Shown: positions 43,544-55,007 of the stretch, one piece after another
Layout: every line of letters begins with the position of its first letter
Numbering within the stretch: position 1 is the stretch's first letter
Assembly: GCA_021307345.1 (NCBI GenBank)
Contig: CP089930.1
Coordinates: 3,348,001-3,412,000, forward strand
Source of the DNA: Escherichia coli
Lineage (GTDB): Bacteria; Pseudomonadota; Gammaproteobacteria; Enterobacterales; Enterobacteriaceae
Reading direction: 5' to 3'
Length of the DNA stretch: 64,000 nt
Notes under the pieces: generated by a model
What the model saw: only the letters and a program-made list of their open reading frames with translations
What the model was told of the DNA's origin: nothing
Database searches by the model: none
Made by a program: the position numbers and the translations under genes

Positions 43544-45001
43544 ATGACAATAACTCCACAAAACCTGATCGCACTGCTACCGTTGCTGATCGTCGGCTTG
43601 ACGGTGGTGGTTGTGATGCTCTCCATTGCGTGGCGACGCAATCATTTCCTCAACGCTACGCTCTCGGTTATTGGGCTTAACGCGGCGCTGGTTTCGCTCT
43701 GGTTTGTCGGCCAGGCGGGCGCTATGGACGTTACGCCGCTGATGCGCGTTGATGGTTTCGCCATGCTTTACACCGGGCTGGTCCTGCTGGCGAGCCTCGC
43801 CACCTGTACTTTCGCCTACCCGTGGCTTGAAGGCTATAACGACAACAAGGACGAGTTCTACCTGTTGGTGTTAATTGCCGCGCTGGGCGGGATCCTGCTG
43901 GCGAATGCCAACCATCTGGCGTCTCTGTTCCTCGGTATTGAACTGATCTCTTTGCCGCTGTTTGGCCTGGTCGGTTACGCTTTCCGTCAGAAACGTTCGC
44001 TGGAAGCCAGTATCAAATACACCATCCTTTCTGCCGCAGCATCTTCTTTCCTGCTGTTCGGTATGGCGCTGGTGTATGCACAGTCTGGTGACCTGTCGTT
44101 TGTCGCGCTGGGTAAAAACCTCGGCGACGGTATGCTCAACGAGCCGCTGTTGCTGGCAGGTTTTGGCCTGATGATTGTCGGCCTCGGCTTCAAACTCTCT
44201 CTGGTTCCGTTCCACCTGTGGACGCCAGACGTATACCAGGGCGCGCCTGCGCCGGTTTCCACTTTCCTGGCGACGGCGAGTAAAATCGCTATCTTCGGTG
44301 TGGTGATGCGTCTGTTCCTTTACGCACCGGTGGGTGACAGCGAAGCGATTCGCGTGGTGCTGGCGATTATCGCCTTTGCCTCCATCATCTTCGGTAACCT
44401 GATGGCGCTGAGCCAGACCAACATCAAACGTCTGCTCGGTTACTCGTCTATCTCTCACCTCGGCTATCTGCTGGTGGCGCTGATTGCGCTGCAAACCGGC
44501 GAGATGTCGATGGAAGCGGTAGGGGTTTACCTGGCCGGTTATCTGTTCAGCAGCCTCGGTGCGTTCGGTGTGGTCAGCCTGATGTCCAGCCCGTACCGTG
44601 GCCCGGATGCTGATTCCCTGTTCTCTTACCGTGGTCTGTTCTGGCATCGCCCGATACTCGCGGCAGTGATGACGGTGATGATGCTGTCGCTGGCAGGTAT
44701 TCCGATGACGCTGGGCTTTATCGGTAAGTTCTATGTGCTGGCTGTCGGTGTCCAGGCACACCTGTGGTGGCTGGTGGGCGCCGTGGTTGTCGGTTCGGCA
44801 ATCGGCCTCTACTACTACCTGCGCGTGGCGGTGAGCCTGTACCTTCATGGTTCAGAACAGCCAAACCGTGATGCGCCGTCAGACTGGCAGTACACAGCAG
44901 GTGGTATCGTGGTGCTGATCTCTGCCCTGCTGGTTCTGGTGCTGGGTGTATGGCCGCAACCGCTGATTAGCATTGTGCGTTTGGCAATGCCGATGATGTG
45001 A
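43544..45001 (+). CDS. nuoN: NADH-quinone oxidoreductase subunit N
   Basis: NuoN is the proximal Mrp-like pump subunit and the last gene of the operon. The 485-residue length is that of the long E. coli form. It has [19 protein letters not shown] (Glu133-type region), [35 protein letters not shown] (Lys217 and Lys247 region) and [21 protein letters not shown] terminator follows directly. Confidence 0.97.
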   Translation: MTITPQNLIALLPLLIVGLTVVVVMLSIAWRRNHFLNATLSVIGLNAALVSLWFVGQAGAMDVTPLMRVDGFAMLYTGLVLLASLATCTFAYPWLEGYNDNKDEFYLLVLIAALGGILLANANHLASLFLGIELISLPLFGLVGYAFRQKRSLEASIKYTILSAAASSFLLFGMALVYAQSGDLSFVALGKNLGDGMLNEPLLLAGFGLMIVGLGFKLSLVPFHLWTPDVYQGAPAPVSTFLATASKIAIFGVVMRLFLYAPVGDSEAIRVVLAIIAFASIIFGNLMALSQTNIKRLLGYSSISHLGYLLVALIALQTGEMSMEAVGVYLAGYLFSSLGAFGVVSLMSSPYRGPDADSLFSYRGLFWHRPILAAVMTVMMLSLAGIPMTLGFIGKFYVLAVGVQAHLWWLVGAVVVGSAIGLYYYLRVAVSLYLHGSEQPNRDAPSDWQYTAGGIVVLISALLVLVLGVWPQPLISIVRLAMPMM

Positions 45002-45022
45002 GTCGTCAGTCAGTAAGCTGAG

Positions 45023-45052
45023 AAAGCCGCCGACATGTTCGGCGGTTTTTTT
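45023..45052 (+). terminator. intrinsic terminator of the nuo operon
   Basis: The stem CCGCCGA / TCGGCGG with a 5-base loop is followed by seven Ts. It lies 22 bases past the nuoN stop. Confidence 0.92.
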
Positions 45053-45069
45053 ATGGTGCCCTGACACCA

Positions 45070-45573
45070 TCACCCAACAATAACCGTCAGCGCATGATTC
45101 CCTTGCCGCAGCATACGTCGATACGCACTAATCAGTTTTTCCATATCAAGCATGATCGAAGCAAAGAGTTGCCCCTCTAACTCCTCTGAAAAGGTCACTC
45201 CCGGATAAATATCCATTTCATTGAGTCGCTTAATGGAAAACTGTTTACGCAGTTCATTTCGGTCGAGTGCCTCGAGACGGTCAATAGTGGCGGCTAACTC
45301 CTGATTCCAGGTCAATCCCAGGAAACCATCGATGCCATCTTCGAGACTATGTTCACCGAGCACCGCACGACTTAGCGGATCATTCTTCGCTGGATCAAAA
45401 GCAGAGGTGCCCGTCAGGCCAAAATGTAAAAAGTCCCAGCGTTTATCAATATCCAGTCGCCTTGAGCCTGAAATCGTTTCATGAATATCGTCCATTAAAG
45501 ATTTCTCATTAGACTCAATCAACTTGTTGGCCTTTTCTGAGTTAATTTCCGCAAAATACGCAATCATTCCCAT
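45070..45573 (-). CDS. yfbM: DUF1877 family protein YfbM
   Basis: The 167-residue soluble protein matches E. coli YfbM (DUF1877), of unknown function. I chose the ATG at 45573 (MGMIAYFAEI). The frame is open further upstream, but with no ribosome-binding site. The last 130 residues (from RRLDIDKRWDFLHFGLTG) look nearly identical to the K-12 form I recall. The first 35 look clearly more divergent, which hints at a recombination boundary inside the gene. The yfbN-yfbP genes I recall between nuoN and yfbM in K-12 are absent. Confidence 0.85.
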   Translation of the reverse strand: MGMIAYFAEINSEKANKLIESNEKSLMDDIHETISGSRRLDIDKRWDFLHFGLTGTSAFDPAKNDPLSRAVLGEHSLEDGIDGFLGLTWNQELAATIDRLEALDRNELRKQFSIKRLNEMDIYPGVTFSEELEGQLFASIMLDMEKLISAYRRMLRQGNHALTVIVG

Positions 45574-45674
45574 CTTATTTCTCCCGTCAGATTTCCTTTT
45601 GCGCATCTTAAAACAGACGGGGAAAAATAAAATATACAAGCTGTTTTTTCTGGAGCCGCCTCGAGAAAATTTTA

Positions 45675-45880
45675 TTATTTACTGTTGTACAACAAGGTTG
45701 TAACACCATCCACCTCCTGCGCCATTTTCTGATAGTTCAGTCTGTCTGCGGTATCACCGGGCAGGTGATATTGTTTATTACGATAAAAAGCGGTGTCTGT
45801 AATCATGACGGCGGGGATATCTTGCTGCCAGTAATTAAGATGGTCAGAGAAATCGATACCGGGAATAAAACCAGGACATA
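45675..45880 (-). pseudogene. yfbL: C-terminal remnant of M28 peptidase gene yfbL
   Basis: Reading the minus strand, a fragment of about 67 codons ends at a TAA (45675-45677). It encodes PGFIPGIDFSDHLNYWQQ, then TDTAFYRNKQYHLPGDTADRL, then TTLLYNSK. The D-H-x-x-F/Y-W stretch and the FYRN..YH.PGDT end are typical of zinc aminopeptidases of family M28. The K-12 yfbL product, as I recall it, ends this way. An in-frame TAA lies just upstream at about 45891-45893 and no start is present, so the 5' part of the gene is gone. yfbK and elaD, which normally separate yfbL from rbn, are also missing. Confidence 0.8.
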
Positions 45881-46020
45881 GGCGAGTCTGTTATTTATCA
45901 CTATTAATGATAAATATCATGCTCAAATATATTGTTGGCTTGATAGATTTATATAAAAGTAGCCTGAGTCATTGGCTGATGAAACAGGGCGATTTTGCCC
46001 TGTTATCAATTAATTAAAGA

Positions 46021-46938
46021 TTATACGTGAAACACCGCGAAATCGCTCGCCAGTTCTGTTGCCGGGAAAATTGCCCGGCACTCGCGTAATAAATGCTGAC
46101 AGCCTTTATCATCATAGCGTGAGCTGACGTGAGTAATGATCAATTTGCCGACACCCGCCTTACGAGCCAGAGTCGCCGCCTGACGGCTTGAACTGTGCCC
46201 ACGACTGTTGGCTTTGGCTTCCATCTCCATATCCAGCGTCGTTTCGTGAACCATTATGTCGACACCTTTAGCAAGATCGATTGCGGCATCGCAAGGGCCG
46301 GTATCACCGAAAATGGCGATTGATTTACCCGGTGTAGGCGCGGATAAGTAATCAGCGCCGTTAATCTGCCGACCGTCTTCCAGCGTGACTGTTTTGCCTT
46401 TTTTCAAATCCTGGAACAGCGGACCCGGTTGTACGCCGGCATCTTTTAACGCCTGGGCATTCAGCGCGCCTGGTTTATCATGTTCTTCAATACGATAGCC
46501 GTAACACTCCAGTGGATGCTCCATTGGATATGCCGTTACCTTGCGCAGTCCATCATCAACTATTTCTCCAGCCGTAATTTCAACAATTTCCAGCGGATAA
46601 TCCGTCCACGAGCCGCTAATGCGTAACGCTGTCTCAACAAATTCACGGATACCTTTCGGACCATAAATTGTTAATGGTTGCACAATGCCTGACATGGAAC
46701 GACTGCATAGCAATCCGGGCAAGCCAAAAAGGTGATCGCCATGAAGATGGCTTATAAAAATCCTGTCCAGTTTTCCTGGGTTAAATGCCGTGTGCAACAT
46801 CTGGTGTTGTGTACCTTCACCACAATCAAATAACCAAAGCCCGGCTTGCGTCGGATGTTGCAGATTAAGCAATATTGCCGTGACATTACGTGTCCGGGTC
46901 GGAACACCTGCCGAAGTGCCTAAAAAAATTAATTCCAT
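46021..46938 (-). CDS. rbn: ribonuclease BN / RNase Z
   Basis: The product (formerly ElaC) is the E. coli tRNA 3'-end processing metallo-beta-lactamase nuclease, with exo- and endonuclease activity. The 305-residue protein has [13 protein letters not shown] at the start and [10 protein letters not shown]. The zinc motif [15 protein letters not shown] (HxHxDH, about residues 62-76), the [14 protein letters not shown] exosite region, FGDTGPCD and [10 protein letters not shown] are present. Several residues differ from the K-12 protein I recall. It is divergent from elaA, 64 bases away. Confidence 0.95.
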   Translation of the reverse strand: MELIFLGTSAGVPTRTRNVTAILLNLQHPTQAGLWLFDCGEGTQHQMLHTAFNPGKLDRIFISHLHGDHLFGLPGLLCSRSMSGIVQPLTIYGPKGIREFVETALRISGSWTDYPLEIVEITAGEIVDDGLRKVTAYPMEHPLECYGYRIEEHDKPGALNAQALKDAGVQPGPLFQDLKKGKTVTLEDGRQINGADYLSAPTPGKSIAIFGDTGPCDAAIDLAKGVDIMVHETTLDMEMEAKANSRGHSSSRQAATLARKAGVGKLIITHVSSRYDDKGCQHLLRECRAIFPATELASDFAVFHV

Positions 46939-47002
46939 GAGTTCATCACGCTGCTGAAAATATTCCGGCTAGTATAAAGCAAACAGCACAAAGGAGCCTT
47001 CC

Positions 47003-47464
47003 ATGATCGACTGGCAAGATCTGCATCATTCTGATTTATCCGTTTCTCAGCTTTATGCCTTATTACAACTGCGTTGTGCGGTATTTGTAGTGGAACAAAA
47101 CTGTCCTTACCAGGATATCGATGGCGACGATCTGGTGGGAGAAAATCGCCACATTCTCGGTTGGCATAACGGGACACTGGTGGCGTATGCGAGGATTCTG
47201 AAAAGTGACGACGAACTGCAACCCGTTGTGATTGGTCGGGTGATTGTCAGCGAAGCCTTACGCGGCGAAAAAATTGGTCAGCAATTGATGAGTAAGGCGC
47301 TGGAATTGTGTACTCGCCACTGGCCGGAGAAGCCGATTTATCTGGGGGCGCAGGCGCATTTACAAAACTTTTATGGGCAATTTGGTTTCATCCCTGTGAC
47401 CGATATTTATGAGGAAGATGGTATTCCGCATATCGGGATGGCGCGCGAGGTTATTCAGGCGTAA
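47003..47464 (+). CDS. elaA: GNAT family N-acetyltransferase ElaA
   Basis: The 153-residue protein is a GNAT-fold acetyltransferase of unknown substrate. It shows the family start MIDWQDLHHSDLSVSQLYALLQLRCAVFVVEQNCPYQDIDG. The acetyl-CoA-binding segment VIVSEALRGEKIGQQLMSKALE (R-x-x-G-x-G/A type) lies at about residues 78-99. AAGGAG precedes the ATG. elaB follows after 54 bases. Confidence 0.93.
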   Translation: MIDWQDLHHSDLSVSQLYALLQLRCAVFVVEQNCPYQDIDGDDLVGENRHILGWHNGTLVAYARILKSDDELQPVVIGRVIVSEALRGEKIGQQLMSKALELCTRHWPEKPIYLGAQAHLQNFYGQFGFIPVTDIYEEDGIPHIGMAREVIQA

Positions 47465-47518
47465 TCGATAACCGTTGTCTATAGTTAGTGGCAGGTTTTA
47501 CGCAAATGGAGAACGAGA

Positions 47519-47824
47519 ATGTCTAATCAGTTTGGTGATACACGTATCGATGACGACCTGACGTTGCTGAGTGAAACACTTGACGAGGTACTACGTTCCT
47601 CTGGCGATCCCGCCGATCAAAAATATGTTGAACTAAAGGCGCGTGCAGAAAAGGCGCTGGATGATGTGAAAAAAAGGGTAAGCCAGGCTTCTGACAGTTA
47701 TTACTATCGGGCGAAGCAGGCAGTTTATCGCGCCGATGACTACGTCCATGAAAAACCCTGGCAGGGAATTGGCGTTGGCGCGGCTGTTGGACTGGTATTA
47801 GGACTATTGCTGGCACGCCGTTAA
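47519..47824 (+). CDS. elaB: DUF883 family C-tail-anchored membrane protein ElaB
   Basis: The 101-residue protein belongs to the YqjD/ElaB/YgaM (DUF883) family. In E. coli these are made under RpoS in stationary phase, anchored in the inner membrane by a C-terminal helix, and can associate with ribosomes. A long charged helical region (residues about 10-75) precedes the C-terminal GIGVGAAVGLVLGLLLARR anchor. GAACGAG precedes the start. Confidence 0.94.
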   Translation: MSNQFGDTRIDDDLTLLSETLDEVLRSSGDPADQKYVELKARAEKALDDVKKRVSQASDSYYYRAKQAVYRADDYVHEKPWQGIGVGAAVGLVLGLLLARR

Positions 47825-47838
47825 AACCTCCCTACACT

Positions 47839-47867
47839 GGGGTACTGCATTTTTTCTGTAGTACCCC
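47839..47867 (+). terminator. hairpin after elaB
   Basis: The stem GGGGTACT / AGTACCCC has a T-rich loop, lies 15 bases past the elaB stop and sits before menF. No T-run follows, so terminator strength is uncertain. Confidence 0.5.
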
Positions 47868-47902
47868 GTATAATGTGAGGCTTTTAACAGGGAGAGGTCC
47901 GC

Positions 47903-49198
47903 GTGCAATCACTTACTACGGCGCTGGGAAATCTACTGCGCCATTTGTCGCAAGAGATTCCGGCGACACCCGGCATTCGGGTTTTCGACATTCCTTTCCC
48001 TCTCAATGACGCTTTTGATGCCTTAAGCTGGCTGGCCAGTCAGCAAACGTATCCGCAATTTTACTGGCAACAACGTAATGGCGATGAAGAAGCTGCCGTG
48101 CTGGGCGCAATCATCCGCTTTACGTCGTTGGGGCAGGCGCAACGTTTTCTTCGTCAGTATCCGGAACACACCGACTTACGCATCTGGGGATTGAATGCGT
48201 TTGACCCGTCGCAGGGTAATCTACTTTTACCACGTCTGGAATGGCGACGCTGTGGCGGTAAAGCCACGCTACGGCTGACGCTATTCAGTGAAAATTCCCT
48301 TCAGCACGATGCAGTTAAGGCAAAAGAATTTATCGCCACACTGGCGAATATTAAACCTTTGCCCGCGTTACGTTTAACCACCACGAAAGAACAACACTGG
48401 CCGGACAAAACTGGCTGGACGCGATTAATCGAACTGGCAACGAAAACCATCGCCGAAGGTGAACTCGACAAAGTGGTTCTTGCCCGGGCGACTGACCTGC
48501 ATTTCGCAAGTCCGGTCAATGCAGCGGCGATGATGGCTGCCAGCCGGCGGCTCAATCTGAACTGCTATCATTTTTACATGGCCTTTGATGGCGAAAATGC
48601 TTTTCTTGGCTCAACGCCTGAGCGGCTATGGCGGCGGCGAGACAAAGCTCTGCGTACCGAAGCCCTGGCGGGAACGGTAGCAAATCATTCTGATGATAAG
48701 CAGGCGCAACAGTTGGGTGAGTGGCTGATGGCGGATGATAAAAACCAGCGCGAGAACATGCTGGTGGTGGAAGATATCTGCCAACGATTGCAGGCCGATA
48801 CCCAGACGCTGGATGTGTTACCGCCGCAGGTACTGCGCCTGCGTAAAGTGCAGCATCTGCGCCGCTGTATCTGGACTTCACTCAACAAAGCGGATGATGT
48901 GATCTGTTTACATCAGTTGCAGCCAACGGCAGCCGTTGCTGGCTTACCGCGCGATCTGGCGCGGCAGTTCATCGCCCGGCACGAACCGTTCACCCGTGAA
49001 TGGTATGCCGGTTCTGCGGGTTATCTCTCATTACAACAAAGCGAATTCTGCGTTTCCCTGCGCTCGGCGAAAATCAGTGACAATGTGGTGCGATTATATG
49101 CCGGAGCAGGCATTGTCCGAGGCTCAGACCCCGAGCAGGAGTGGCAGGAAATCGACAACAAAGCGGCAGGGTTGCGAACATTATTACAAATGGAATAG
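47903..49198 (+). CDS. menF: isochorismate synthase MenF
   Basis: MenF converts chorismate to isochorismate, the first step of menaquinone synthesis. The 431-residue protein has the chorismate-binding C-terminal domain. It has [12 protein letters not shown] (the catalytic lysine region, about residue 190), [19 protein letters not shown] and the final [26 protein letters not shown] signature. The start is the GTG at 47903, preceded by GGGAGAGG. It leads the men cluster, with menD 88 bases downstream. Confidence 0.96.
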   Translation: MQSLTTALGNLLRHLSQEIPATPGIRVFDIPFPLNDAFDALSWLASQQTYPQFYWQQRNGDEEAAVLGAIIRFTSLGQAQRFLRQYPEHTDLRIWGLNAFDPSQGNLLLPRLEWRRCGGKATLRLTLFSENSLQHDAVKAKEFIATLANIKPLPALRLTTTKEQHWPDKTGWTRLIELATKTIAEGELDKVVLARATDLHFASPVNAAAMMAASRRLNLNCYHFYMAFDGENAFLGSTPERLWRRRDKALRTEALAGTVANHSDDKQAQQLGEWLMADDKNQRENMLVVEDICQRLQADTQTLDVLPPQVLRLRKVQHLRRCIWTSLNKADDVICLHQLQPTAAVAGLPRDLARQFIARHEPFTREWYAGSAGYLSLQQSEFCVSLRSAKISDNVVRLYAGAGIVRGSDPEQEWQEIDNKAAGLRTLLQME

Positions 49199-49286
49199 TA
49201 ATGAGTCGCATCATTACCGATTCATATCAATAATTTATTTTTGTAGCTCCTTATACTTAGCCGCAATATTGATACCGGACAAACTC

Positions 49287-50957
49287 ATGTCAGTAAGCGC
49301 ATTTAACCGACGCTGGGCGGCGGTCATTCTGGAAGCATTAACGCGTCATGGCGTCAGACACGTCTGCATTGCCCCTGGCTCTCGTTCTACGCCGTTAACG
49401 TTAGCGGCGGCGGAAAATTCTGCATTCATCCACCACACCCATTTTGATGAGCGTGGGCTGGGGCATCTGGCACTGGGGCTGGCGAAGGTCAGCAAACAGC
49501 CGGTGGCGGTGATAGTAACTTCCGGCACGGCGGTGGCAAATCTCTATCCGGCACTGATTGAAGCGGGGTTAACCGGAGAAAAACTGATCCTGTTAACCGC
49601 CGATCGTCCGCCGGAACTGATCGACTGCGGCGCGAATCAGGCGATTCGCCAGCCGGGAATGTTCGCCTCTCACCCCATGCATAGCATTTCACTACCGCGT
49701 CCGACCCAGGATATTCCCGCTCGCTGGCTGGTATCTACCATCGACCATGTTCTCGGTACTTTGCATACTGGCGGAGTCCATATCAACTGCCCGTTTGCTG
49801 AACCGTTGTATGGCGAGATGGACGACACCGGGCTTAGCTGGCAACAACGTCTGGGCGACTGGTGGCAGGACGATAAACCGTGGCTGCGTGAAGCGCCTCG
49901 TCTGGAAAGTGAAAAACAGCGCGACTGGTTCTTCTGGCGGCAAAAGCGCGGTGTGGTCGTTGCGGGTCGCATGAGTGCGGAAGAGGGCAAAAAAGTCGCC
50001 CTGTGGGCGCAAACTCTTGGCTGGCCGCTGATTGGCGACGTGCTGTCGCAAACCGGGCAGCCGCTGCCGTGTGCCGATCTCTGGTTAGGCAATGCCAAAG
50101 CGATCAGCGAGTTACAGCAGGCGCAGATTGTGGTGCAACTGGGGAGCAGCCTGACCGGCAAACGGTTACTGCAATGGCAGGCAAGTTGTGAGCCGGAAGA
50201 GTACTGGATTGTTGATAATATCGAAGGGCGACTCGACCCGGCGCACCATCGTGGACGTCGGCTGATTGCTAATATCGCCGACTGGCTGGAACTGCATCCG
50301 GCAGAAAAACGCCAGCCCTGGTGCGTTGAAATCCCGCGTCTGGCTGAACAGGCAATGCAGGCGGTTGTGGCGCGCCGAGATGCATTTGGTGAAGCGCAAC
50401 TGGCGCACCGCATCAGCGACTATCTGCCGGAACAGGGGCAACTGTTTGTCGGTAACAGCCTGGTGGTGCGTCTGATTGATGCGCTCTCGCAACTTCCGGC
50501 AGGTTATCCGGTTTACAGCAACCGTGGAGCCAGCGGTATTGACGGACTGCTCTCTACCGCCGCAGGTGTTCAGCGGGCGAGCGGTAAACCCACGCTGGCG
50601 ATTGTTGGCGATCTTTCCGCACTTTACGACCTGAACGCACTGGCGTTACTGCGTCAGGTTTCCGCGCCGCTGGTATTAATTGTGGTAAACAACAACGGCG
50701 GGCAAATTTTCTCGCTGCTACCAACGCCGACAAGCGAGCGCGAGCGTTTCTATCTGATGCCGCAAAACGTCCATTTTGATCATGCTGCCGCGATGTTTGA
50801 GCTGAAATATCATCGCCCGCAAAACTGGCAGGAACTTGAAGCGGCGCTTGCCGACGCCTGGCGCACCCCGACCACCACCGTGATTGAGATGGTGGTTAAC
50901 GACACCGATGGCGCACAGACCCTCCAGCAATTGCTGGCGCAGGTAAGCCATTTATGA
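49287..50957 (+). CDS. menD: SEPHCHC synthase MenD
   Basis: MenD is a thiamine-diphosphate enzyme that joins isochorismate and 2-oxoglutarate to form SEPHCHC. The 556-residue protein has an N-terminal pyrimidine-binding domain with the ThDP-activating glutamate in the [17 protein letters not shown] segment (about residues 51-67). The C-terminal ThDP/Mg motif starts [15 protein letters not shown] and continues to [13 protein letters not shown] used the ATG at 49287 ([10 protein letters not shown]); the frame stays open upstream into menF. It overlaps menH by four bases. Confidence 0.97.
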   Translation: MSVSAFNRRWAAVILEALTRHGVRHVCIAPGSRSTPLTLAAAENSAFIHHTHFDERGLGHLALGLAKVSKQPVAVIVTSGTAVANLYPALIEAGLTGEKLILLTADRPPELIDCGANQAIRQPGMFASHPMHSISLPRPTQDIPARWLVSTIDHVLGTLHTGGVHINCPFAEPLYGEMDDTGLSWQQRLGDWWQDDKPWLREAPRLESEKQRDWFFWRQKRGVVVAGRMSAEEGKKVALWAQTLGWPLIGDVLSQTGQPLPCADLWLGNAKAISELQQAQIVVQLGSSLTGKRLLQWQASCEPEEYWIVDNIEGRLDPAHHRGRRLIANIADWLELHPAEKRQPWCVEIPRLAEQAMQAVVARRDAFGEAQLAHRISDYLPEQGQLFVGNSLVVRLIDALSQLPAGYPVYSNRGASGIDGLLSTAAGVQRASGKPTLAIVGDLSALYDLNALALLRQVSAPLVLIVVNNNGGQIFSLLPTPTSERERFYLMPQNVHFDHAAAMFELKYHRPQNWQELEAALADAWRTPTTTVIEMVVNDTDGAQTLQQLLAQVSHL

Positions 50958-51712
50958 TCCTGCACGCGAAGGAAAAACACGGCAAGCCAGGTTTACCCTG
51001 GCTGGTTTTTCTGCACGGTTTTTCCGGTGATTGCCACGAATGGCAGGAAGTCGGCGAAGCGTTTGCCGACTACTCGCGGTTGTATGTTGATCTCCCAGGT
51101 CACGGCGGTTCGGCGGAAATTAGCGTCGATGGTTTTGATGATCTCACCGACTTACTGCGTAAAACCCTTGTTAGTTACAACATACTTAACTGCTGGCTGG
51201 TGGGGTACTCGCTCGGTGGACGCGTGGCGATGATGGCAGCTTGTCAGGGGATATCGGGGCTTGATGGGGTTATTGTCGAGGGCGGGCATCCTGGGCTGCA
51301 AAGTGCTGAACAACGCGCGGAACGTCAGCGTTCCGATCACCGTTGGGCGCAGCGTTTTCGCACAGAACCATTAACGGCAGTATTTGCCGACTGGTATCAA
51401 CAACCAGTTTTTGCCTCGCTTAACGACGAGCAGCGCCGGGAACTGGTGACGCTGCGTAGCAACAATAATGGCGCAACCCTTGCCGCCATGCTGGAAGCAA
51501 CCTCATTGTCCGTCCAGCCTGATTTACGTGCTAACCTTAGCGCCCGCACATTTGCGTTTTATTATTTATGTGGTGAACGTGACAGCAAATTCCGCGCTCT
51601 GGCGGCGGAACTGGCTGCTGACTGCCATGTCATTCCTCGCGCCGGACATAACGCGCACCGGGAAAATCCCGCTGGCGTAATCGCAAGTCTGGCGCAGATC
51701 TTGCGTTTCTGA
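50954..51712 (+). CDS. menH: SHCHC synthase MenH
   Basis: MenH eliminates pyruvate from SEPHCHC to give SHCHC. The 252-residue alpha/beta-hydrolase has the oxyanion region [12 protein letters not shown]. The nucleophile elbow [11 protein letters not shown] carries Ser86. The catalytic Asp lies near CGERDSKFR and the His in [11 protein letters not shown] (about residue 232). Its ATGA start overlaps the menD stop. Confidence 0.96.
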   Translation: MILHAKEKHGKPGLPWLVFLHGFSGDCHEWQEVGEAFADYSRLYVDLPGHGGSAEISVDGFDDLTDLLRKTLVSYNILNCWLVGYSLGGRVAMMAACQGISGLDGVIVEGGHPGLQSAEQRAERQRSDHRWAQRFRTEPLTAVFADWYQQPVFASLNDEQRRELVTLRSNNNGATLAAMLEATSLSVQPDLRANLSARTFAFYYLCGERDSKFRALAAELAADCHVIPRAGHNAHRENPAGVIASLAQILRF

Positions 51713-51726
51713 CTAAAGGACACAAT

Positions 51727-52584
51727 ATGATTTATCCTGATGAAGCAATGCTTTACGCACCGGTTGAATGGCACGACTGTTCCGAAGGTTTCGAGGACAT
51801 TCGTTATGAAAAATCCGCCGACGGTATCGCAAAAATCACCATTAATCGTCCGCAGGTGCGCAATGCCTTCCGTCCTCTGACGGTAAAAGAGATGATCCAG
51901 GCGCTGGCGGATGCGCGTTATGACGATAACATCGGCGTGATCATTCTGACTGGCGCAGGCGATAAAGCGTTCTGCTCCGGCGGTGACCAGAAAGTGCGTG
52001 GCGATTACGGTGGCTATAAAGATGACTCCGGCGTACATCACCTGAACGTGCTGGACTTCCAGCGCCAGATCCGTACCTGTCCAAAACCGGTTGTCGCGAT
52101 GGTGGCTGGCTACTCCATCGGCGGCGGTCACGTTCTGCACATGATGTGCGATCTGACCATTGCGGCAGAAAACGCCATCTTCGGTCAGACTGGGCCGAAA
52201 GTCGGTTCCTTCGACGGCGGCTGGGGCGCTTCCTATATGGCGCGTATTGTCGGGCAGAAAAAAGCGCGTGAAATCTGGTTCCTGTGCCGTCAGTATGACG
52301 CGAAACAGGCGCTGGATATGGGGCTGGTTAACACCGTTGTGCCACTGGCGGATCTGGAAAAAGAAACCGTCCGCTGGTGCCGCGAAATGCTGCAAAACAG
52401 CCCGATGGCGCTGCGCTGCCTGAAAGCTGCGCTGAACGCCGACTGCGACGGTCAGGCAGGGCTGCAAGAGCTGGCGGGTAACGCCACCATGCTGTTCTAC
52501 ATGACGGAAGAAGGTCAGGAAGGTCGTAATGCTTTCAACCAGAAACGTCAGCCTGATTTCAGCAAATTTAAACGGAATCCGTAA
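51727..52584 (+). CDS. menB: 1,4-dihydroxy-2-naphthoyl-CoA synthase MenB
   Basis: MenB closes the second ring by cyclising o-succinylbenzoyl-CoA (Dieckmann-type). The 285-residue crotonase-family protein has [16 protein letters not shown], the oxyanion loops [14 protein letters not shown] and [21 protein letters not shown], and the bicarbonate-site glycine in [25 protein letters not shown] precedes the start. Its last base is shared with the menC start region. Confidence 0.97.
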   Translation: MIYPDEAMLYAPVEWHDCSEGFEDIRYEKSADGIAKITINRPQVRNAFRPLTVKEMIQALADARYDDNIGVIILTGAGDKAFCSGGDQKVRGDYGGYKDDSGVHHLNVLDFQRQIRTCPKPVVAMVAGYSIGGGHVLHMMCDLTIAAENAIFGQTGPKVGSFDGGWGASYMARIVGQKKAREIWFLCRQYDAKQALDMGLVNTVVPLADLEKETVRWCREMLQNSPMALRCLKAALNADCDGQAGLQELAGNATMLFYMTEEGQEGRNAFNQKRQPDFSKFKRNP

Positions 52585-53546
52585 TGCGTAGCGCGCAGGT
52601 ATACCGCTGGCAGATCCCCATGGACGCGGGGGTGGTTCTGCGCGACAGGCGGTTAAAAACCCGCGACGGGCTGTACGTTTGCCTGCTCGATGGCGGGCGC
52701 GAAGGGTGGGGAGAGATCTCCCCACTGCCGGGCTTCAGTCAGGAAACCTGGGAAGAGGCGCAAAGCGTGCTGCTTGCCTGGGTAAATGACTGGCTGGCAG
52801 GCGATTGCGAATTACCGCAAATGCCTTCCGTCGCCTTTGGCGTGAGCTGCGCGCTGGCAGAGCTTACTGATACGTTGCCGCAAGCAGCCAATTACCGTGC
52901 GGCACCGCTGTGTAACGGTGATCCGGACGATCTGATCCTCAAACTTGCCGATATGCCTGGCGAGAAAGTGGCGAAGGTCAAAGTGGGATTGTACGAAGCC
53001 GTGCGCGATGGCATGGTAGTGAATCTGTTGCTGGAAGCGGTTCCGGATCTGCATTTGCGTCTTGACGCGAATCGCGCCTGGACGCCGCTGAAGAGCCAGC
53101 AGTTTGCCAAATATGTCAATCCGGATTATCGCGACCGCATCGCTTTTCTCGAAGAACCGTGCAAAACACGCGATGATTCCCGCGCCTTTGCCCGTGAAAC
53201 TGGCATTGCCATTGCCTGGGATGAAAGCCTGCGCGAGCCGGATTTTGCCTTTGTGGCGGAAGAGGGCGTGCGCGCGGTGGTGATCAAACCTACGCTCACG
53301 GGCAGCCTGGAGAAAGTACGCGAGCAGGTGCAGGCGGCGCACGCGCTGGGGCTGACGGCGGTGATCAGTTCTTCCATCGAGTCGAGCTTAGGCTTAACGC
53401 AACTGGCGCGGATTGCGGCCTGGTTAACGCCAGACACCATTCCGGGTCTGGACACGCTGGATCTGATGCAGGCGCAGCAGGTTCGTCGCTGGCCAGACAG
53501 CCCACTGCCGTTAGTGGACATTGATGCACTGGAGCGGCTGCTATGA
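52584..53546 (+). CDS. menC: o-succinylbenzoate synthase MenC
   Basis: MenC dehydrates SHCHC to o-succinylbenzoate. The 320-residue enolase-superfamily protein has the lysine in [10 protein letters not shown] (Lys133), metal ligands in [10 protein letters not shown] (Asp161), [12 protein letters not shown] (Glu190) and [13 protein letters not shown] (Asp213), and the second catalytic lysine in [12 protein letters not shown] (Lys235). It overlaps menB by one base and menE by four. Confidence 0.97.
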   Translation: MRSAQVYRWQIPMDAGVVLRDRRLKTRDGLYVCLLDGGREGWGEISPLPGFSQETWEEAQSVLLAWVNDWLAGDCELPQMPSVAFGVSCALAELTDTLPQAANYRAAPLCNGDPDDLILKLADMPGEKVAKVKVGLYEAVRDGMVVNLLLEAVPDLHLRLDANRAWTPLKSQQFAKYVNPDYRDRIAFLEEPCKTRDDSRAFARETGIAIAWDESLREPDFAFVAEEGVRAVVIKPTLTGSLEKVREQVQAAHALGLTAVISSSIESSLGLTQLARIAAWLTPDTIPGLDTLDLMQAQQVRRWPDSPLPLVDIDALERLL

Positions 53547-54898
53547 TCTTCTCTGACTGGCCGTGGCGTCACTGGCGGCAGGTGCGGGGAGATGCCATCG
53601 CCTTGCGTCTCAATGACGAGCAACTCAACTGGCGCGAGCTTTGCGCTCGCGTCGATGAATTAGCGTCGGGCTTTGCGGCGCAGGGCGTGGTTGAGGGCAG
53701 CGGCGTGATGCTGCGGGCGTGGAATACACCGCAAACGCTGCTGGCCTGGCTGGCGTTGCTGCAATGCGGTGCGCGGGTGCTTCCCGTCAACCCACAGCTT
53801 CCGCAGCCGTTGCTTGAGGAGTTGCTGCCCAATCTTACTCTGCAATTTGCGCTGGTGCCGGAAGGGGAAAACACCGTTTGGGCGTTAACGTCGCTGCAAA
53901 TTCAGTCGAGGGAGGGCACACATGCTGCCCTCTGGCAGCCGACACGTCTTTGTTCGATGACATTAACCTCCGGTTCCACCGGCTTGCCGAAAGCCGCCGT
54001 CCATACCTGTCAGGCGCATCTTGCCAGTGCGCAAGGGGTGTTATCGCTGATTCCGTTTGGCGAGCACGATGACTGGCTGCTCTCTTTACCGCTATTTCAC
54101 GTTTCCGGGCAGGGAATTATGTGGCGCTGGTTGTATGCTGGCGCGCGGATGACGGTGCGTGATAAACAGCCATTGGAGCAAATGCTGGCAGGCTGTACGC
54201 ACGCTTCGCTGGTGCCGACGCAGCTCTGGCGTTTGCTGGTTAACCGTAGTTCAGTTTCCCTGAAAGCGGTGTTACTTGGCGGCGCGGCTATCCCGATCGA
54301 GTTGACGGAACAGGCGCGCGAGCAGGGTATTCGTTGCTTTTGCGGCTATGGTCTGACCGAGTTTGCCTCCACGGTGTGTGCGAAAGAAGCCGACGGTCTG
54401 GCAGACGTCGGTTCGCCGCTGCCCGGTCGGGAAGTGAAAGTTGTTAACGATGAGGTATGGTTGCGCGCTGCCAGTATGGCAGAAGGTTACTGGCGTAACG
54501 GGCAACTGGTGTCGCTGCTCAATGATGAAGGCTGGTACGCTACGCGCGATCGCGGCGAGATGCATAACGGTAAACTGACCATTGTCGGGCGCTTGGATAA
54601 TCTGTTCTTTAGCGGTGGCGAAGGTATTCAGCCGGAAGAGGTGGAGCGGGTTATTGCTGCACATCCTGCGGTTTTGCAAGTGTTTATCGTCCCCGTTGCA
54701 GACAAGGAGTTTGGTCATCGCCCGGTAGCTGTGGTGGAGTATGACCAGGACAGCGTGGATCTTAGCGAATGGGTGAAAGTTAAGCTGGCCCGTTTTCAGC
54801 AACCGGTGCGTTGGCTGACGTTGCCATCAGAACTGAAAAACGGCGGCATTAAAATTTCACGCCAGGCGTTGAAAGAGTGGGTTCAACGCCAGCAGTAA
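53543..54898 (+). CDS. menE: o-succinylbenzoate-CoA ligase MenE
   Basis: MenE activates o-succinylbenzoate to its CoA thioester using ATP. The 451-residue ANL-superfamily enzyme has the P-loop [16 protein letters not shown] (about residues 133-148). The A5 motif is [11 protein letters not shown], the A7 and A8 motifs are [36 protein letters not shown], and a late catalytic lysine lies in [11 protein letters not shown]. It is the last men gene before pmrD. Confidence 0.96.
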   Translation: MIFSDWPWRHWRQVRGDAIALRLNDEQLNWRELCARVDELASGFAAQGVVEGSGVMLRAWNTPQTLLAWLALLQCGARVLPVNPQLPQPLLEELLPNLTLQFALVPEGENTVWALTSLQIQSREGTHAALWQPTRLCSMTLTSGSTGLPKAAVHTCQAHLASAQGVLSLIPFGEHDDWLLSLPLFHVSGQGIMWRWLYAGARMTVRDKQPLEQMLAGCTHASLVPTQLWRLLVNRSSVSLKAVLLGGAAIPIELTEQAREQGIRCFCGYGLTEFASTVCAKEADGLADVGSPLPGREVKVVNDEVWLRAASMAEGYWRNGQLVSLLNDEGWYATRDRGEMHNGKLTIVGRLDNLFFSGGEGIQPEEVERVIAAHPAVLQVFIVPVADKEFGHRPVAVVEYDQDSVDLSEWVKVKLARFQQPVRWLTLPSELKNGGIKISRQALKEWVQRQQ

Positions 54899-55007
54899 TG
54901 GAACATCCGTTTCACTTCTCATTTTTGCCATTCCATTGCCGTTGATAAAGAGTTTATCTGTTAATCTGTAACTTAATGTGAAAACTCTTAGTTAACAGGA
55001 TAATGCA

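Noticed and set aside
54899-55007. PhoP box upstream of pmrD
   Set aside because: GTTTA and GTTAA half-sites are present around 54952-54963, but their spacing does not fit the 11-base direct repeat, so I do not call it.
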